Shown here: piece after piece, positions 26,538-36,661 of the stretch | How the letters are laid out: the number at the start of each line of letters is the position of its first letter | Numbering within the stretch: the first letter of the stretch is position 1 | Source of the DNA: Peribacillus sp. FSL P2-0133 | GTDB lineage: Bacteria > Bacillota > Bacilli > Bacillales > DSM-1321 | NCBI RefSeq assembly: GCF_037975445.1 | Contig: NZ_CP150254.1 | Coordinates: forward strand, 4,524,001-4,588,000 | Reading direction: 5' to 3' | Length of the DNA: 64,000 bases | Position numbers and translations under genes: made by a program | Notes under the pieces: generated by a model | Database searches by the model: none | What the model was told of the DNA's origin: nothing | What the model saw: the letters and a program-made list of their open reading frames with translations, nothing else

Positions 26538-28001
26538 TTATTTTACAAACACCGTTTTAATGGATGTAAAAAACTCTTTTGCTGCTTCTCCTTGTTCCCT
26601 GGAGTGGGAGCTGGAGTTTTTCATGCCGCCAAATGGTGCCTGCAGTTCAACGCCTGCGCTCTCAGCGTTGACCCTGATCAATCCCGCTTCCATATCGTTA
26701 ACAAATGAAAGCAAATGTTGGATATTGGCTGTAAAAATCGAAGCGCTAAGGCCGTATTCGACGCTGTTCGCAAGTTGCAGGGCTTCTTCAACTGAATCAG
26801 CTTTCAATAAAGCAATCACCGGACCAAAAATTTCTTCCTTTACAATTGTCATATCTGACGTGCAGTTATCAAAAATCGTAGGCTCTACATAAAAGCCATT
26901 AGCCTGAGTGCCTTCTTCAGCACGCTTTCCGCCAGTTAGAAGTGTAGCCCCTTCCTCGACTCCTTTTTCGATATAGGAAAGAACCGTTTTTAATTGATTT
27001 TCGCTAGCGCATGGTCCCATCCATGTCCCGCTGTCCAATCCATCCCCGATGGAAATGCCTTTCGTTTCTTTCACCAGCAACTGCTTGAACTCTTCATAAA
27101 CTCCAGCTGCAACGATGACACGGCTTGTCGCGGTACATTTTTGCCCCGTCGAACGAAACGCGCCTGTAATGACTGCTTCTACAGCCAGATTAAGATCCGC
27201 ATCCGCTGCAACGATTACCGGGTTTTTCCCGCCCATTTCAAGCTGGTATTTCGCTCCGCGTGCTAACGCGGCTTGTCCAATCCTTTTTCCAACGCCGTTC
27301 GAGCCGGTAAAGGTAATGCCGTTTATATCTTCGTGATCGGCGATGCCCTGCCCGATGACACTGCCCGGCCCTGTGACCATATTGATAACACCCGCCGGTA
27401 AACCTGCTTCTTCAAAACACTCCATGATCTTCGCACAGGTGATGGCCGTCTCGGTGGCTGGCTTCACCACAATCGTATTCCCATAAACGAGAGCAGGAGC
27501 CATCTTCCAAATCGGGATGGCGATTGGAAAATTCCAAGGTGTAATGACGCCCACTACACCAAGCGGGACGCGCGTCGTGAACATAAGCGCTGAACTGTCT
27601 GTGGATGGAATGACATCCCCCACTTTACGCATTCCTTCTCCTGCATAGTATTTCAGGATCGCAATACCGCGTGCCGTTTCCCCTTTTGTTTCTGCAAAGG
27701 TCTTACCCATTTCCCGTGTTGCACATTCTGCGATTTCATCAATCCGCTTTTCAAGAATATGCGCTACTTTATATAGATACTCCCCGCGCTCTGAACCAGC
27801 TAGTTTGCGCCATTTGTCTTTCGCCTTTTTCGCCGCTTCCACAGCCAGGTTCAAATCTTCCTTGGCAGATTTCTGTACAAATCCGACAATTGCCTGATTA
27901 TCTGCCGGGTTTAAACTTTTTTCAACTTCATTTGAAATGGAAGTAACCCATTCACCATTAATATAGTTAAGATACGTTTTTGTTTGAACTGTAGTTATCA
28001 T
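26538..28001 (-). CDS. Aldehyde dehydrogenase, 2,5-dioxovalerate (alpha-ketoglutarate semialdehyde) type
   Basis: A 487-residue NAD(P)-dependent dehydrogenase equivalent to B. subtilis YcbD. It should oxidise 2-oxoglutarate semialdehyde, the KdgD product, to 2-oxoglutarate. Seen: cofactor loop [13 protein letters not shown], catalytic Glu in [11 protein letters not shown] and catalytic Cys in [11 protein letters not shown], then [10 protein letters not shown]. It starts 17 bp after kdgD, so the two are co-transcribed. Confidence 0.92.
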   Translation of the reverse strand: MITTVQTKTYLNYINGEWVTSISNEVEKSLNPADNQAIVGFVQKSAKEDLNLAVEAAKKAKDKWRKLAGSERGEYLYKVAHILEKRIDEIAECATREMGKTFAETKGETARGIAILKYYAGEGMRKVGDVIPSTDSSALMFTTRVPLGVVGVITPWNFPIAIPIWKMAPALVYGNTIVVKPATETAITCAKIMECFEEAGLPAGVINMVTGPGSVIGQGIADHEDINGITFTGSNGVGKRIGQAALARGAKYQLEMGGKNPVIVAADADLNLAVEAVITGAFRSTGQKCTATSRVIVAAGVYEEFKQLLVKETKGISIGDGLDSGTWMGPCASENQLKTVLSYIEKGVEEGATLLTGGKRAEEGTQANGFYVEPTIFDNCTSDMTIVKEEIFGPVIALLKADSVEEALQLANSVEYGLSASIFTANIQHLLSFVNDMEAGLIRVNAESAGVELQAPFGGMKNSSSHSREQGEAAKEFFTSIKTVFVK

Positions 28002-28018
28002 ATATAATCCCGCCCTTA

Positions 28019-28951
28019 TTAGATTGATTGAATTGGTGTTTCTTTTGGAAAACGATCTAAAGCATTCTCTAATATCGTTTGCATTTCTGCATAATGTTCT
28101 TTTTCCACCGGAAGAATTGGTAATCTGACTGTTTGCCCAACCGGCATTCCCATAATCTCCATACCTGCTTTAATGAGAGAAACGGCATACCCTTTTCGCT
28201 GACGGCGAATATTGTTGATTGGCATGATGACCTGTTGGTAAATTTCTTTGACCGTTTCTTGATCTCCGCTCAAAATGCCATTATAGAATTTCCGTGAGAT
28301 GTGCGGGATGTAATTGGATATCGCGGATGAGTAAGAGTCAAAGCCAAGTGGGACGTAGGCCGACATGGTAACTTCCGCAAGCGGCATTCCGTTCAGCCAG
28401 CCGAAACGCTTTCCGAACGTTTGTGTAAGGAGTCCATTCAACTCCATATTGCCTAGACCGTCTTTGACGCCGACCACCTGCGGGACCTCAGCAAGCGCTT
28501 CCAAAGTTGAAATTGAAAGTGAAACATTATCACGCTGATATACTATGGAATTTAAGTCTGTACTCTCTGCGATAGCTTTGAAATAAGCCGCCAGACCTGC
28601 CTGTTCTCCAGTAACAAGATATGGAGGTAATATTAAATATCCGTCTGCCCCTCTATCCGCTGATATTCTGGCAAGTTCCAGGGAAGTTTGAATATTCCCG
28701 CCTACCCCTGTGTATACAGGGACTTTTCCAGCCGTAACGGATACGGCTACCTCTACCATCGCTTCATATTCCTCTTTACTTAACGATGGATATTCCGCTG
28801 CTGCACATGCTACGAAAATAGCCTCGAGTCCCCCATCTAGTAAAAATTGGATATTACTAGCAAGTGCTTGTTCATCAAGCTTATTACTCGTTGTAAATGG
28901 TGCTACGGGAAATCCGAGAATCCCTTTAGGTGCCTTGCGAATTTTATTCAT
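28019..28951 (-). CDS. kdgD: 5-dehydro-4-deoxyglucarate dehydratase
   Basis: A 310-residue DHDPS/NAL-superfamily enzyme (YcbC in B. subtilis) that dehydrates and decarboxylates 5-dehydro-4-deoxyglucarate to 2-oxoglutarate semialdehyde. The Schiff-base lysine is in [20 protein letters not shown] holds the usual Tyr; GFPVAPFTT is the N-terminal strand. First gene of the minus arm, with AAGGAGGAA before its ATG and a promoter at 28982-29010. Confidence 0.93.
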   Translation of the reverse strand: MNKIRKAPKGILGFPVAPFTTSNKLDEQALASNIQFLLDGGLEAIFVACAAAEYPSLSKEEYEAMVEVAVSVTAGKVPVYTGVGGNIQTSLELARISADRGADGYLILPPYLVTGEQAGLAAYFKAIAESTDLNSIVYQRDNVSLSISTLEALAEVPQVVGVKDGLGNMELNGLLTQTFGKRFGWLNGMPLAEVTMSAYVPLGFDSYSSAISNYIPHISRKFYNGILSGDQETVKEIYQQVIMPINNIRRQRKGYAVSLIKAGMEIMGMPVGQTVRLPILPVEKEHYAEMQTILENALDRFPKETPIQSI

Positions 28952-28981
28952 TTTCTATTCCTCCTTGTGTATTATTGTTTT

Positions 28982-29010
28982 ATTGTAAGACAAATATACC
29001 GTCTGGTCAA
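28982..29010 (-). promoter_or_regulatory. kdgD promoter with GntR-type operator
   Basis: Minus strand: TTGACC (29005-29010), 17-bp spacer, TACAAT (28982-28987). The sequence TTGTCTTACAA (28983-28993), fitting the FadR-subfamily operator TNGTNNNACNA, covers the -10 box. Confidence 0.65.
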
Positions 29011-29138
29011 TCGTATTTTTTTTATTTTCTGAAAAATCAAACCATCACCTCATCCCACAATAATTTCGCTTCTAATATATACAAAAAAACACGATAATTA
29101 AGGTGCTAAAAATGAAAAACGATTTATAAAAAAAGCCA

Positions 29139-29167
29139 TTGACAAACAATTTTATTTGTCTTACCAT
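29139..29167 (+). promoter_or_regulatory. gudP promoter with the same GntR-type operator
   Basis: TTGACA (29139-29144), 17-bp spacer, TACCAT (29162-29167). TTGTCTTACCA (29156-29166) overlaps the -10 in the same register as at the divergent kdgD promoter. The start point would lie about 100 bp before the gudP ATG. Confidence 0.65.
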
Positions 29168-29272
29168 TGGACAAAACTAAATATTTAGAATTTTCACGAA
29201 GGGAGAATCGGCCAACATTGTAAGCGGTATCAACTAAAAAATATAATTAAATACGTTTAAGGAAGTGAGTAT

Positions 29273-30634
29273 ATGAACGCTGAAGAAAAAGTTTTTCAAG
29301 CATCTCCTAAACTGCCAAATGCCCAGAAAAAAACACGGACACGATGGTTCATTGTCTTCATGCTCTTTTTGGTTACCGCTCTGAATTATGCAGATCGTGC
29401 TACGCTATCAATCGCAGGTACGGACATGTCTGGTCAGCTTGGTCTCGATTCAGTCATGATGGGCTATGTTTTCTCCGCTTTTGCATGGTCTTACGTAGCT
29501 GGACAAATTCCGGGTGGATGGCTTTTGGACCGTTTTGGCTCAAAAAGAGTTTACTTTTGGAGTATCACGCTATGGTCTACCTTTACGCTTTTACAAGGAT
29601 TTATCGGATTTCTCGGTTCTGCCGGAACGGCTGTCATGGTATTGTTCGGACTGCGTTTTTTAGTTGGATTGGCAGAGGCTCCTTCCTTCCCGGCCAACAG
29701 CCGCATCGTTGCTACCTGGTTCCCAAGCCATGAACGCGGAACCGCGGCTGCCACTTTCAATTCAGCACAGTATTTTGCAACCGTTCTCTTTGCACCAATT
29801 ATGGGTTACATTACGTATAAATTTGGTTGGGAATACGTCTTCTTCTTTATGGGCGCTTTAGGAATCATCGTCGCTTTCTTCTGGATGAAAACGATATATG
29901 GCCCAAAGGAACATCCGCGCATCAGCAAAGCTGAACTTGAATATATCGAAGCAGGCGGCGCTTTGATCAATATGGATCAAACCACTACAAATAACGAGGA
30001 AAAGAAGGGCGTCAACTGGAATAATATTAAGCAGCTTTTATCAAACCGTATGCTGTTAGGTGTTTATCTCGGACAATATTGCATTACGACGTTAACGTAC
30101 TTTTTCCTTACATGGTTTCCTGTGTACCTTGTACAAGAAAGAGGCATGACCATTCTTGAAGTTGGACTCGTCGCTTCCCTTCCAGCCATTTGTGGGTTTT
30201 TTGGCGGCATTCTCGGAGGGACATTCTCGGATTTCTTGTTACGGAAGGGATTCTCATTGACTGTCGCTCGAAAATTGCCAATTGTTGTTGGGATGCTTCT
30301 ATCGATGAGCTTGGTAGCTGCAAACTATGTAGATACGGAATGGGTGGTTATATTCGTTATGGCCCTAGCATTTTTCGGTAAAGGATTTGGGGCACTCGGC
30401 TGGGCGGTAGTGGCCGATACCTCACCAAAGGAAATGTCCGGTGTCAGTGGCGGGCTTTTCAATACATTCGGTAACATTGCAGGCATTACAACACCGATTA
30501 TCATCGGATACATCATTGCCACGACAGGATCATTCAATGGGGCGCTAGTCTTCGTATGTGCCAATGCTCTTGTCGCGATTTGCAGCTATTTATTCCTTGT
30601 TGGTGAAATTAAACGTGTAGAGTTAAAATCATAG
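29273..30634 (+). CDS. gudP: MFS glucarate/galactarate transporter, first copy
   Basis: A 453-residue, twelve-helix symporter of the glucarate group with NYADRATLSIAG, IPGGWLLDRFGSKRVYF and PANSRIVATWFPSHERGTAA. Placed directly before gudD as in the B. subtilis ycbE-ycbF order, so it is the better GudP candidate of the two. GGAAGTGAG precedes the ATG. Confidence 0.9.
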   Translation: MNAEEKVFQASPKLPNAQKKTRTRWFIVFMLFLVTALNYADRATLSIAGTDMSGQLGLDSVMMGYVFSAFAWSYVAGQIPGGWLLDRFGSKRVYFWSITLWSTFTLLQGFIGFLGSAGTAVMVLFGLRFLVGLAEAPSFPANSRIVATWFPSHERGTAAATFNSAQYFATVLFAPIMGYITYKFGWEYVFFFMGALGIIVAFFWMKTIYGPKEHPRISKAELEYIEAGGALINMDQTTTNNEEKKGVNWNNIKQLLSNRMLLGVYLGQYCITTLTYFFLTWFPVYLVQERGMTILEVGLVASLPAICGFFGGILGGTFSDFLLRKGFSLTVARKLPIVVGMLLSMSLVAANYVDTEWVVIFVMALAFFGKGFGALGWAVVADTSPKEMSGVSGGLFNTFGNIAGITTPIIIGYIIATTGSFNGALVFVCANALVAICSYLFLVGEIKRVELKS

Positions 30635-30665
30635 TTAACTAAATATTCTGGTAGGGGGAAGAATT

Positions 30666-32024
30666 ATGAACAATCAAATGCTTAAGGATAATGTAAAAAT
30701 CGGCACACCGGTAATTTCAGAAATGAGCGTTATTCCAGTTGCAGGCCATGACGGCATGCTGCTGAACTTGAGCGGTGCCCATGCTCCTTATTTCACACGG
30801 AACATTGTCATTCTGAAAGACAATGCGGGTAATACTGGTGTAGGTGAAGTTCCTGGAGGCGAAAAAATTCGCCAAACACTCGAGGATGCCAAACAATTGG
30901 TTGTCGGCCAGTCCATTGGGACATACAACAACATTCTGAATACCATCCGTAAGCAGTTTGCGGACCGGGATGCTGGAGGCCGAGGCCTTCAGACGTTCGA
31001 TCTCCGTATAGCCATTCATGCCGTGACAGCATTGGAAGCGGCACTTCTAGATTTAGTCGGCCAATATTTAGGTGTTCCAGTTGCAGCCCTTCTCGGCGAA
31101 GGACAGCAGCGTGATAAGGTGGAAATGCTGGGCTACTTATTTTATGTAGGTGACCGCAATAAAACGGATCTTGGTTATTTAAGCGAGCCTGAAGCGGCAG
31201 ATGACTGGATTCGCCTCCGTCATGAGGAAGCGCTCACACCTGAATCGATTGTCCGCTTGGCAGAAGCCGCCCACTCTCGCTATGGATTCAATGATTTTAA
31301 ACTGAAAGGCGGAGTTTTGCGCGGGGAAGAAGAAATCGAAGCGGTGACGGCACTTGCGGAACGCTTCCCTGAAGCCAGGATCACCCTTGACCCAAATGGC
31401 GGCTGGCTGCTTAAGGATGCGATTGAACTTTGCCGGGATCAACATCATGTTTTAGCCTATGCGGAAGATCCATGCGGAGCGGAAAATGGTTTTTCCGCCC
31501 GGGAAATCATGACGGAATTCAGGCGCGCAACGGGCCTTCCCACCGCTACTAATATGATTGCAACGGACTGGAGGCAAATGGGGCACTCCATTCAACTTCA
31601 ATCCGTGGACATCCCTCTTGCCGATCCGCATTTTTGGACGATGCAAGGCTCCGTCCGTGTCGCTCAAATGTGCAACGACTGGGGATTGACATGGGGATCA
31701 CACTCGAATAATCACTTTGACATTTCGCTTGCCATGTTTACACACGTTGCTGCAGCCGCACCAGGAAAAATCACTGCGATCGATACCCACTGGATTTGGC
31801 AGGATGGGCAGCGTTTGACGAAAGAACCTTTTAAAATTGTCGGTGGAATGGTCGATGTCCCATCCAAGCCCGGACTTGGAATTGAAGTGGATATGGAACA
31901 AATCGAGAAGGCACATCAGCTTTATAAACAAAAAGGACTTGGTGCCCGTGATGATTCAATGGCGATGCAATACCTGATTTCCGGATGGGAGTTCAATCCA
32001 AAATCACCTTGCCTTGTCAGATGA
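30666..32024 (+). CDS. gudD: Glucarate dehydratase, first copy
   Basis: A 452-residue enolase-superfamily enzyme with all canonical motifs: [22 protein letters not shown] (KxK), [36 protein letters not shown] and [11 protein letters not shown]. This copy matches well-studied GudD enzymes at every conserved block and is probably the main glucarate dehydratase. It lies 31 bp after gudP, with a GGGGGAAGA site. Confidence 0.94.
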   Translation: MNNQMLKDNVKIGTPVISEMSVIPVAGHDGMLLNLSGAHAPYFTRNIVILKDNAGNTGVGEVPGGEKIRQTLEDAKQLVVGQSIGTYNNILNTIRKQFADRDAGGRGLQTFDLRIAIHAVTALEAALLDLVGQYLGVPVAALLGEGQQRDKVEMLGYLFYVGDRNKTDLGYLSEPEAADDWIRLRHEEALTPESIVRLAEAAHSRYGFNDFKLKGGVLRGEEEIEAVTALAERFPEARITLDPNGGWLLKDAIELCRDQHHVLAYAEDPCGAENGFSAREIMTEFRRATGLPTATNMIATDWRQMGHSIQLQSVDIPLADPHFWTMQGSVRVAQMCNDWGLTWGSHSNNHFDISLAMFTHVAAAAPGKITAIDTHWIWQDGQRLTKEPFKIVGGMVDVPSKPGLGIEVDMEQIEKAHQLYKQKGLGARDDSMAMQYLISGWEFNPKSPCLVR

Positions 32025-32134
32025 TTTTTTCCAACAATGCGTGCGTCTCTCTCTTTAGAGCGGCGCATTTTACTTTTTTTGGGGTATAGATCTTCTCTTC
32101 CTCACATGCAAATAAGTGTATTATATTATATAAT

Positions 32135-32145
32135 TAGTCTTACAG
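32135..32145 (+). promoter_or_regulatory. GntR-type operator before the regulator gene
   Basis: TAGTCTTACAG shares the GTCTTACA core with the sites at 28983 and 29156 and fits TNGTNNNACN. It lies 41 bp before the regulator ATG, suggesting autoregulation. Confidence 0.55.
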
Positions 32146-32185
32146 TATAAATACATATAGGATTTAACAGAAAAGGGGTTACACA

Positions 32186-32887
32186 ATGGAAGAATCGTCA
32201 AAGAAATTAGGCGTACAATCGGTACATCGCAACACTCTTTCACAACAAGTCGTGGATCAAATCGTGCATCTGCTCGTCAGCGGACAAATGAAAGCGGGCG
32301 ACAAACTGCCTCCTGAAATGGAACTTATGAAAGAACTTGAAGTAAGCCGACCTGTTTTACGGGAGGCACTCAGTGCACTTGATACACTAGGAGTCATTAC
32401 ACGGAAAACGCGTGAAGGAACCTTTTTTAACGATAAAATCGGTACACATCCCTTCTCTGTCATGCTGGCGCTGGCTACGGATAATTTACCAGCGATCATC
32501 GAAGCGCGAATGGCATTGGAGTTGGGACTGGTAACAATGGCTGCCGAGAAAATCACAGACGAACAGTTGGAGAAACTGCAAGTTACGATTGATACGATTG
32601 CCAATAGTGAAGACAACGATTATGGAGAGGCCGATAAAGAATTCCACAAGATCATTGCTTTAAGTGCGAACAATCCCATTATTGAAGGCATGATCGATTC
32701 CTTATTGATTACCCATAATAAAATAAATAGCCTGATACAATTCAGGGAACGGGAACTGACTGTAAAGTATCATAAAGCCATCTATGCGGCACTTGCAGCG
32801 CATGATCCACATGAAGCATTCAGTCAAATGTACAAGCACCTTGATTACGTCCGTCAGAAAGTCCTTCAATATTCTCACGCAAATTAA
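32186..32887 (+). CDS. GntR-family (FadR subfamily) regulator of glucarate/galactarate use
   Basis: 233 residues: winged helix-turn-helix at about 15-85 (LSQQVVDQIVHLLVSGQMKAG, LPPEMELMKELEVSRPVLREAL) and a helical FCD ligand domain at about 90-230 with acidic and histidine residues (EFHKIIALSANNPI, YHKAIYAALAAHDP) that bind metal and effector. Equivalent to B. subtilis YcbG by position. Likely a repressor of both divergent arms and of itself, released by a sugar diacid or dehydration product (inference). Confidence 0.9.
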   Translation: MEESSKKLGVQSVHRNTLSQQVVDQIVHLLVSGQMKAGDKLPPEMELMKELEVSRPVLREALSALDTLGVITRKTREGTFFNDKIGTHPFSVMLALATDNLPAIIEARMALELGLVTMAAEKITDEQLEKLQVTIDTIANSEDNDYGEADKEFHKIIALSANNPIIEGMIDSLLITHNKINSLIQFRERELTVKYHKAIYAALAAHDPHEAFSQMYKHLDYVRQKVLQYSHAN

Positions 32888-32929
32888 TATATCGTTTGTG
32901 TGGAAGATGGAAGTAATCGCAGCAAACTA

Positions 32930-32950
32930 ATGGATCACTCAATGATCCAA
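32930..32950 (+). terminator. Weak hairpin after the GntR gene
   Basis: TGGATCA/TGATCCA stem with a 5-base loop, followed by ATTT only. Confidence 0.4.
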
Positions 32951-33048
32951 TTTCATAGGGAAAGTGGATTTTTCAGGGAACCTATTTTGCTTCCAAGATT
33001 TCAGAGTTCTACTTATCTTTTAAATCCAATTGATAGCATAATTTTTTT

Positions 33049-33079
33049 TAAAAAACTGGATAGTAGTTGAACTATCCAG
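33049..33079 (-). terminator. Orphan minus-strand terminator
   Basis: A perfect 9-bp stem CTGGATAGT/ACTATCCAG followed by T6 on the minus strand. No convincing gene lies between it and the terminator at 33187-33223. Confidence 0.6.
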
Positions 33080-33186
33080 CCCCAGCTTATCCACTTTCGA
33101 TTGAAATGAAAATGTTCCCCGATGAAGTCGAAACCTTCCTCTTGCAAATTGTTGGCTAACCACAATCCCCCTCCAAGGCTCCACTC

Positions 33187-33223
33187 AAAAAAAATGCATC
33201 CCTGCTTACTAGCAGGAATGCAT
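33187..33223 (-). terminator. Terminator after the SDR gene
   Basis: A 12-bp stem (ATGCATTCCTGC/GCAGGGATGCAT) followed by T8 on the minus strand. Confidence 0.85.
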
Positions 33224-33266
33224 GTATCAGTCCCAAGTTCTGACCATCCTCTTTTTAATTTACTGC

Positions 33267-34025
33267 TTAATATGCACTCCAACCAGCATCTGCCGTGATG
33301 ACAGTACCATTTACAAAACTGGAATCGTCTGAAGCAAGGAACAAAGCCACTTTAGCGATTTCCTCAGGTTTTCCATTGCGTGGATTGATGGCCATACCCA
33401 ATTGTTGGCGAGAGATGCCGAACTCATTGATATTCGTCATGCTGGAACCGATATTGGTTTCAACTCCGCCTGGTGCTATTGCATTGCAGCGAATCCCTTT
33501 ATTGGCATACATGAAGCCCGTGTTTTTTGTAAACCCAACCACTGCGTGCTTAGAGGCAGTGTATGCTGCGCCTGCTCGAGCACCGTACAAACCGCCAGCA
33601 GAAGCAATATTGATGATGACCCCTTTTTGTTTCTCTAAAAAGATTGGCAATACCTTTCTAGTCGAACGCATGACGCTTGTCGTGTTAATGGCAAAAATCC
33701 GATCCCATCTAGAATCTTCAATGTCTCCAGCAGGTTCCATGCCATCCATGATGCCCGCGTTATTCACCAAAATATCCACCGTACCATACGTACTGACCGA
33801 GGTATCGATCAAATGTTGAATATCTTCCTCATCCGCTACGTTCGTTTTAATGGCAAAGGCCATTCCGCCATTCGCTTTTATTTCTTCTACCGTCTCGTTC
33901 GCACCATCAAGATTTAAATCCGATACGACGACTTTAGCCCCTTCTCTAGCATAATCTATAGCAATTTGTTTCCCCATGCCAGATGCTGCGCCTGTCACTA
34001 CTGCAACTTTGTCTTGTAATTTCAT
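33267..34025 (-). CDS. SDR-family NAD(P)-dependent oxidoreductase
   Basis: 252 residues from ATG 34025, chosen because GGGGGAG is correctly placed for it. Classical short-chain dehydrogenase: cofactor motif TGAASGMGK (about 11-19), NNAGIMDG, and the catalytic Ser-Tyr-Lys in IASAGGLYG and AAYTASKHA, then the PGGVETN strand. Substrate unknown. Divergent from a TetR regulator that probably controls it. Confidence 0.9.
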   Translation of the reverse strand: MKLQDKVAVVTGAASGMGKQIAIDYAREGAKVVVSDLNLDGANETVEEIKANGGMAFAIKTNVADEEDIQHLIDTSVSTYGTVDILVNNAGIMDGMEPAGDIEDSRWDRIFAINTTSVMRSTRKVLPIFLEKQKGVIINIASAGGLYGARAGAAYTASKHAVVGFTKNTGFMYANKGIRCNAIAPGGVETNIGSSMTNINEFGISRQQLGMAINPRNGKPEEIAKVALFLASDDSSFVNGTVITADAGWSAY

Positions 34026-34148
34026 TTGAACTCCCCCATTCATTCTAGTGAAGTGATACTTATTGTACAGATGTTCATTAACTAACTTCCTTTATAGTAT
34101 AATTAGTTTCAATAAGCTTATACAATCAGCAAATGATGACCTCGATGT

Positions 34149-34181
34149 TGAACAATGAACAGAAAGTGTTCATTATGTTCA
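34149..34181. promoter_or_regulatory. TetR-type operator between SDR and TetR genes
   Basis: ATGAACA-gaaag-TGTTCAT is a perfect inverted repeat (34155-34173) flanked by further TGAACA (34149) and TGTTCA (34176) half-sites. Another TGTTCATTA half lies near 34072 by the SDR promoter. Confidence 0.6.
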
Positions 34182-34215
34182 TTAAAAGGGCAATAACGAA
34201 CAAAGGGTGAAGAAA

Positions 34216-34833
34216 ATGTCCAATAATAACACTGGGATTGATAGGAGGATCAGGAAATCCAAACTGGCCTTGAAGGAATCTCTCATATCATTAATGCAAC
34301 ACAAGGATTTCAGGGAAATATCGATTACTGACATTGTAGAACGCGCCGACCTTAATCGGGGTACATTTTACAAACACTATCAGTACAAAGAGGAACTGCT
34401 TGAAGAGGTCATGGAGGATGTAATTGCCGATTTGATCATATCTTACCGGGAACCATATAAAAATGTTGAAACTTTCACCATCAATGAACTAACGGCTTCA
34501 GTGATCAAAATATTTGAACATGTAGCTAATTATGCAAACATTTATACCCTCATCCTAAAGTCGAATGCATGGCCTACATTACTGGAAAGGATTTGTAATG
34601 AATTAAAGAAACTTCCATTGGAGGACCTAGAAGATTACCGGCCGAACCCTAAAATCAATACAGAACTTGCCTCCAGTTACCAAGCATATGCGATATTAGG
34701 CATGATCATCGAATGGGTCAACACCGGCTTTAAATACAGCGCTGGCTATATGGCTGAACAGTTACTGGAAATCATTAATAATAAATCGGTAAATGCCGTC
34801 TATAAAATAAACCATACATTTAAGCAGGAATAA
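34216..34833 (+). CDS. TetR/AcrR-family regulator
   Basis: 205 residues from ATG 34216 (AAAGGGTGA site; the GTG at 34207 is inside it). N-terminal helix-turn-helix at about 10-57: ALKESLISLMQHKDFREISI, then DIVERADLNRGTFYKHYQYKEEL. The C-terminal half (EWVNTGFKYSAGYMAEQLL) is the TetR_C_7/DhaS-like type. Divergent from the SDR gene; likely represses it and itself. Confidence 0.88.
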   Translation: MSNNNTGIDRRIRKSKLALKESLISLMQHKDFREISITDIVERADLNRGTFYKHYQYKEELLEEVMEDVIADLIISYREPYKNVETFTINELTASVIKIFEHVANYANIYTLILKSNAWPTLLERICNELKKLPLEDLEDYRPNPKINTELASSYQAYAILGMIIEWVNTGFKYSAGYMAEQLLEIINNKSVNAVYKINHTFKQE

Positions 34834-34863
34834 GAGGGCTGCATCGGCAACCCTCCTATCTCA

Positions 34864-35571
34864 TTAATGCGCTGGCCCTTTGGAAAGAAACCTTGTTACG
34901 GCAGCCAAGAAAGCTGATAAATTATCTTCATGCACAAAGTGTCCTGCATCCTCTATCGTCACCAATTCGCAATTCGGAATAAGCTCGGAAACTTCCTGCA
35001 ATTTATTTTGGGGTATATGGCTCGACCCGCCCCCTATAACAAGCGTCGGCATCATAATATCGGTAAGACGTGCCCACCATTCGGGATCGGGTTCATTAAG
35101 CTGCTGTAGAATCGAAGGCACAACCTGCCAATCAAACGGCAGAGGGCCAGAAGGTTGGGAAGGAACCTCAACTGGTTCATCCGAGAAAGGTGGAGGCGTA
35201 TCTTCGACAATCAACCTATCTATCCTCGAAGGAAAGGTTTGCGAGAAAAGATAGGAAACTGTTCCCCCCATGGAATGCCCTATTAGCGAAAATCTTCCCA
35301 AATTCAGTGCATCCGCAAATTGAAGCAAATCATCGCACATCAATTCGAAAGTGTATGTATTAGTTCTCGCACTCCCACCGTGTCCCCGTTGATCTAAAGC
35401 TAATACACGATAATTTTCTCCTAATGCGGCAGCCACTTGATCCCATGACTCTGCACTTTTACCCAGCGCGTGAAGAACAACTAGCGGCGGTGCAGAAACA
35501 TCACCGCTCTCCCGGTATTGAAACGTGTGTCCATTCAACTCAATTTGATTAACCCGTATTTCCATCTCCAT
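34864..35571 (-). CDS. Alpha/beta-fold hydrolase
   Basis: 235 residues with VLHALGKSAESW (oxyanion region), LDQRGHGGSA, nucleophile Ser in IGHSMGG (about residue 97), and catalytic His in EDAGHFVHEDN. The lid region is short and proline-rich (PPPFSDEP, PSQPSGP). Related to esterases and 2-succinyl-6-hydroxy-cyclohexadiene-type enzymes; substrate unknown. Start may be 35571 or 35565; GGAG sits just upstream. It converges on the TetR gene. Confidence 0.87.
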   Translation of the reverse strand: MEMEIRVNQIELNGHTFQYRESGDVSAPPLVVLHALGKSAESWDQVAAALGENYRVLALDQRGHGGSARTNTYTFELMCDDLLQFADALNLGRFSLIGHSMGGTVSYLFSQTFPSRIDRLIVEDTPPPFSDEPVEVPSQPSGPLPFDWQVVPSILQQLNEPDPEWWARLTDIMMPTLVIGGGSSHIPQNKLQEVSELIPNCELVTIEDAGHFVHEDNLSAFLAAVTRFLSKGPAH

Positions 35572-35742
35572 TCATCTCCTAGGATCGGAATTGGTCATTT
35601 TTAACCCGATCTATTTAAGAAAAACCTCCTAAAATACTATGTTCTCTATAATTAAATTATACTTTTTATGCCTTCACCCATTAATTCGTCCTAACGGCGA
35701 TTCATTCCTGTCTTCATCCGATTATTTCGACCTTCACCACAT

Positions 35743-36644
35743 TTATTCATTCTTTGGTCTGGCGGAGTTGGCGGCAGCGAAGTAATCCATGACAAATAAC
35801 CTAAATTGCTTGGCTACTGGGGTGAAGTAGCGTTTTTCTGACCAGCCAGCCCTATTGTTCTTTGACAAGCAGGTTCGGTTATCCGGATTTTATGGGATAT
35901 TGACCCGGTTTGATGGAGCCATGTCAATTCTGATACGAAGGCGACTCCCAACCCTTTCCTGACAAGGTCCGAGATGACAGCAGGTTCATCTCCTTCAAAT
36001 GCGATATGCTGGACGAATCCCGCTTCAAGGCAAAATTGGTCGGTGAGGCTGCGGAACCCGAAGCCTGTGTTCATACTGATGAATGGTTCATCTTTCACTT
36101 CTTGGAGTGTAATGCTTTCCATGCCTGCCAGCCGGTGATCGGGGGGCACGATCAAGTATATTTCTTCGGTGATCAGCGGTTCCCACTTTAAGTCTGGGCC
36201 TTCAATCGGAACGGATGATATGCAATAATCGATTTCTCCTTCTATTAGAAGCTGCTTCATGGATGATATGGATTTTAGGAATTGTTGAAAACGGACGTCC
36301 GGGTATTGAGATAAAAATGTACCCAATAAATCAGGCAGGACCCTGGGAATGGTAACGGCCAAGGTGATGTTCTTTTGGTCTTGATCTGTTAATTCCACTA
36401 TTTCGCGCCTCCCTTCATTCAGTTCCGCAAAAGCGCGTTCAACACGATTCAAGAAAATTCGTCCGGCTGCATTGAGCTTGATTTTCCGGTGTTCCCTATC
36501 GAACAGTGCGACTCCCAAATCCTCTTCAAGCCGGGATATGGTTTTACTGAGGGATGGCTGAGCAATCTGAAGTTGTTCCGCAGCCTTCGTCATATGTTCC
36601 AGCCGTGCTACGGTTTGAAAGTACTGCAGCTGTAATATTTCCAT
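35743..36644 (-). pseudogene. LysR-family regulator, frameshifted near its end
   Basis: The open frame (35814-36644) gives 276 residues: winged helix-turn-helix at about 1-60 (LEHMTKAAEQLQIAQPSLSKTI) and effector domain 90-270. It ends abruptly after IGLAGQKNATSPQ. One base missing in the short A run near 35838 restores a frame reading RYFTPVAKQFRLFVMDYF and stopping at 35743, for about 300 residues, the normal LysR length with its usual last helix. So this is either a recent one-base deletion or a sequence error. Divergent from the YhgE gene. Confidence 0.75.
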
Positions 36645-36661
36645 TTTTCCACTCTTTTCAC

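Noticed and set aside
30717..31931. Several minus-strand frames opposite gudD
   Set aside because: Shadows of a strongly conserved enzyme gene.
33013..33282. Minus-strand 89-residue frame overlapping the SDR gene end
   Set aside because: It runs through two strong terminators, lacks a good start, and the sequence has no family features; likely chance.
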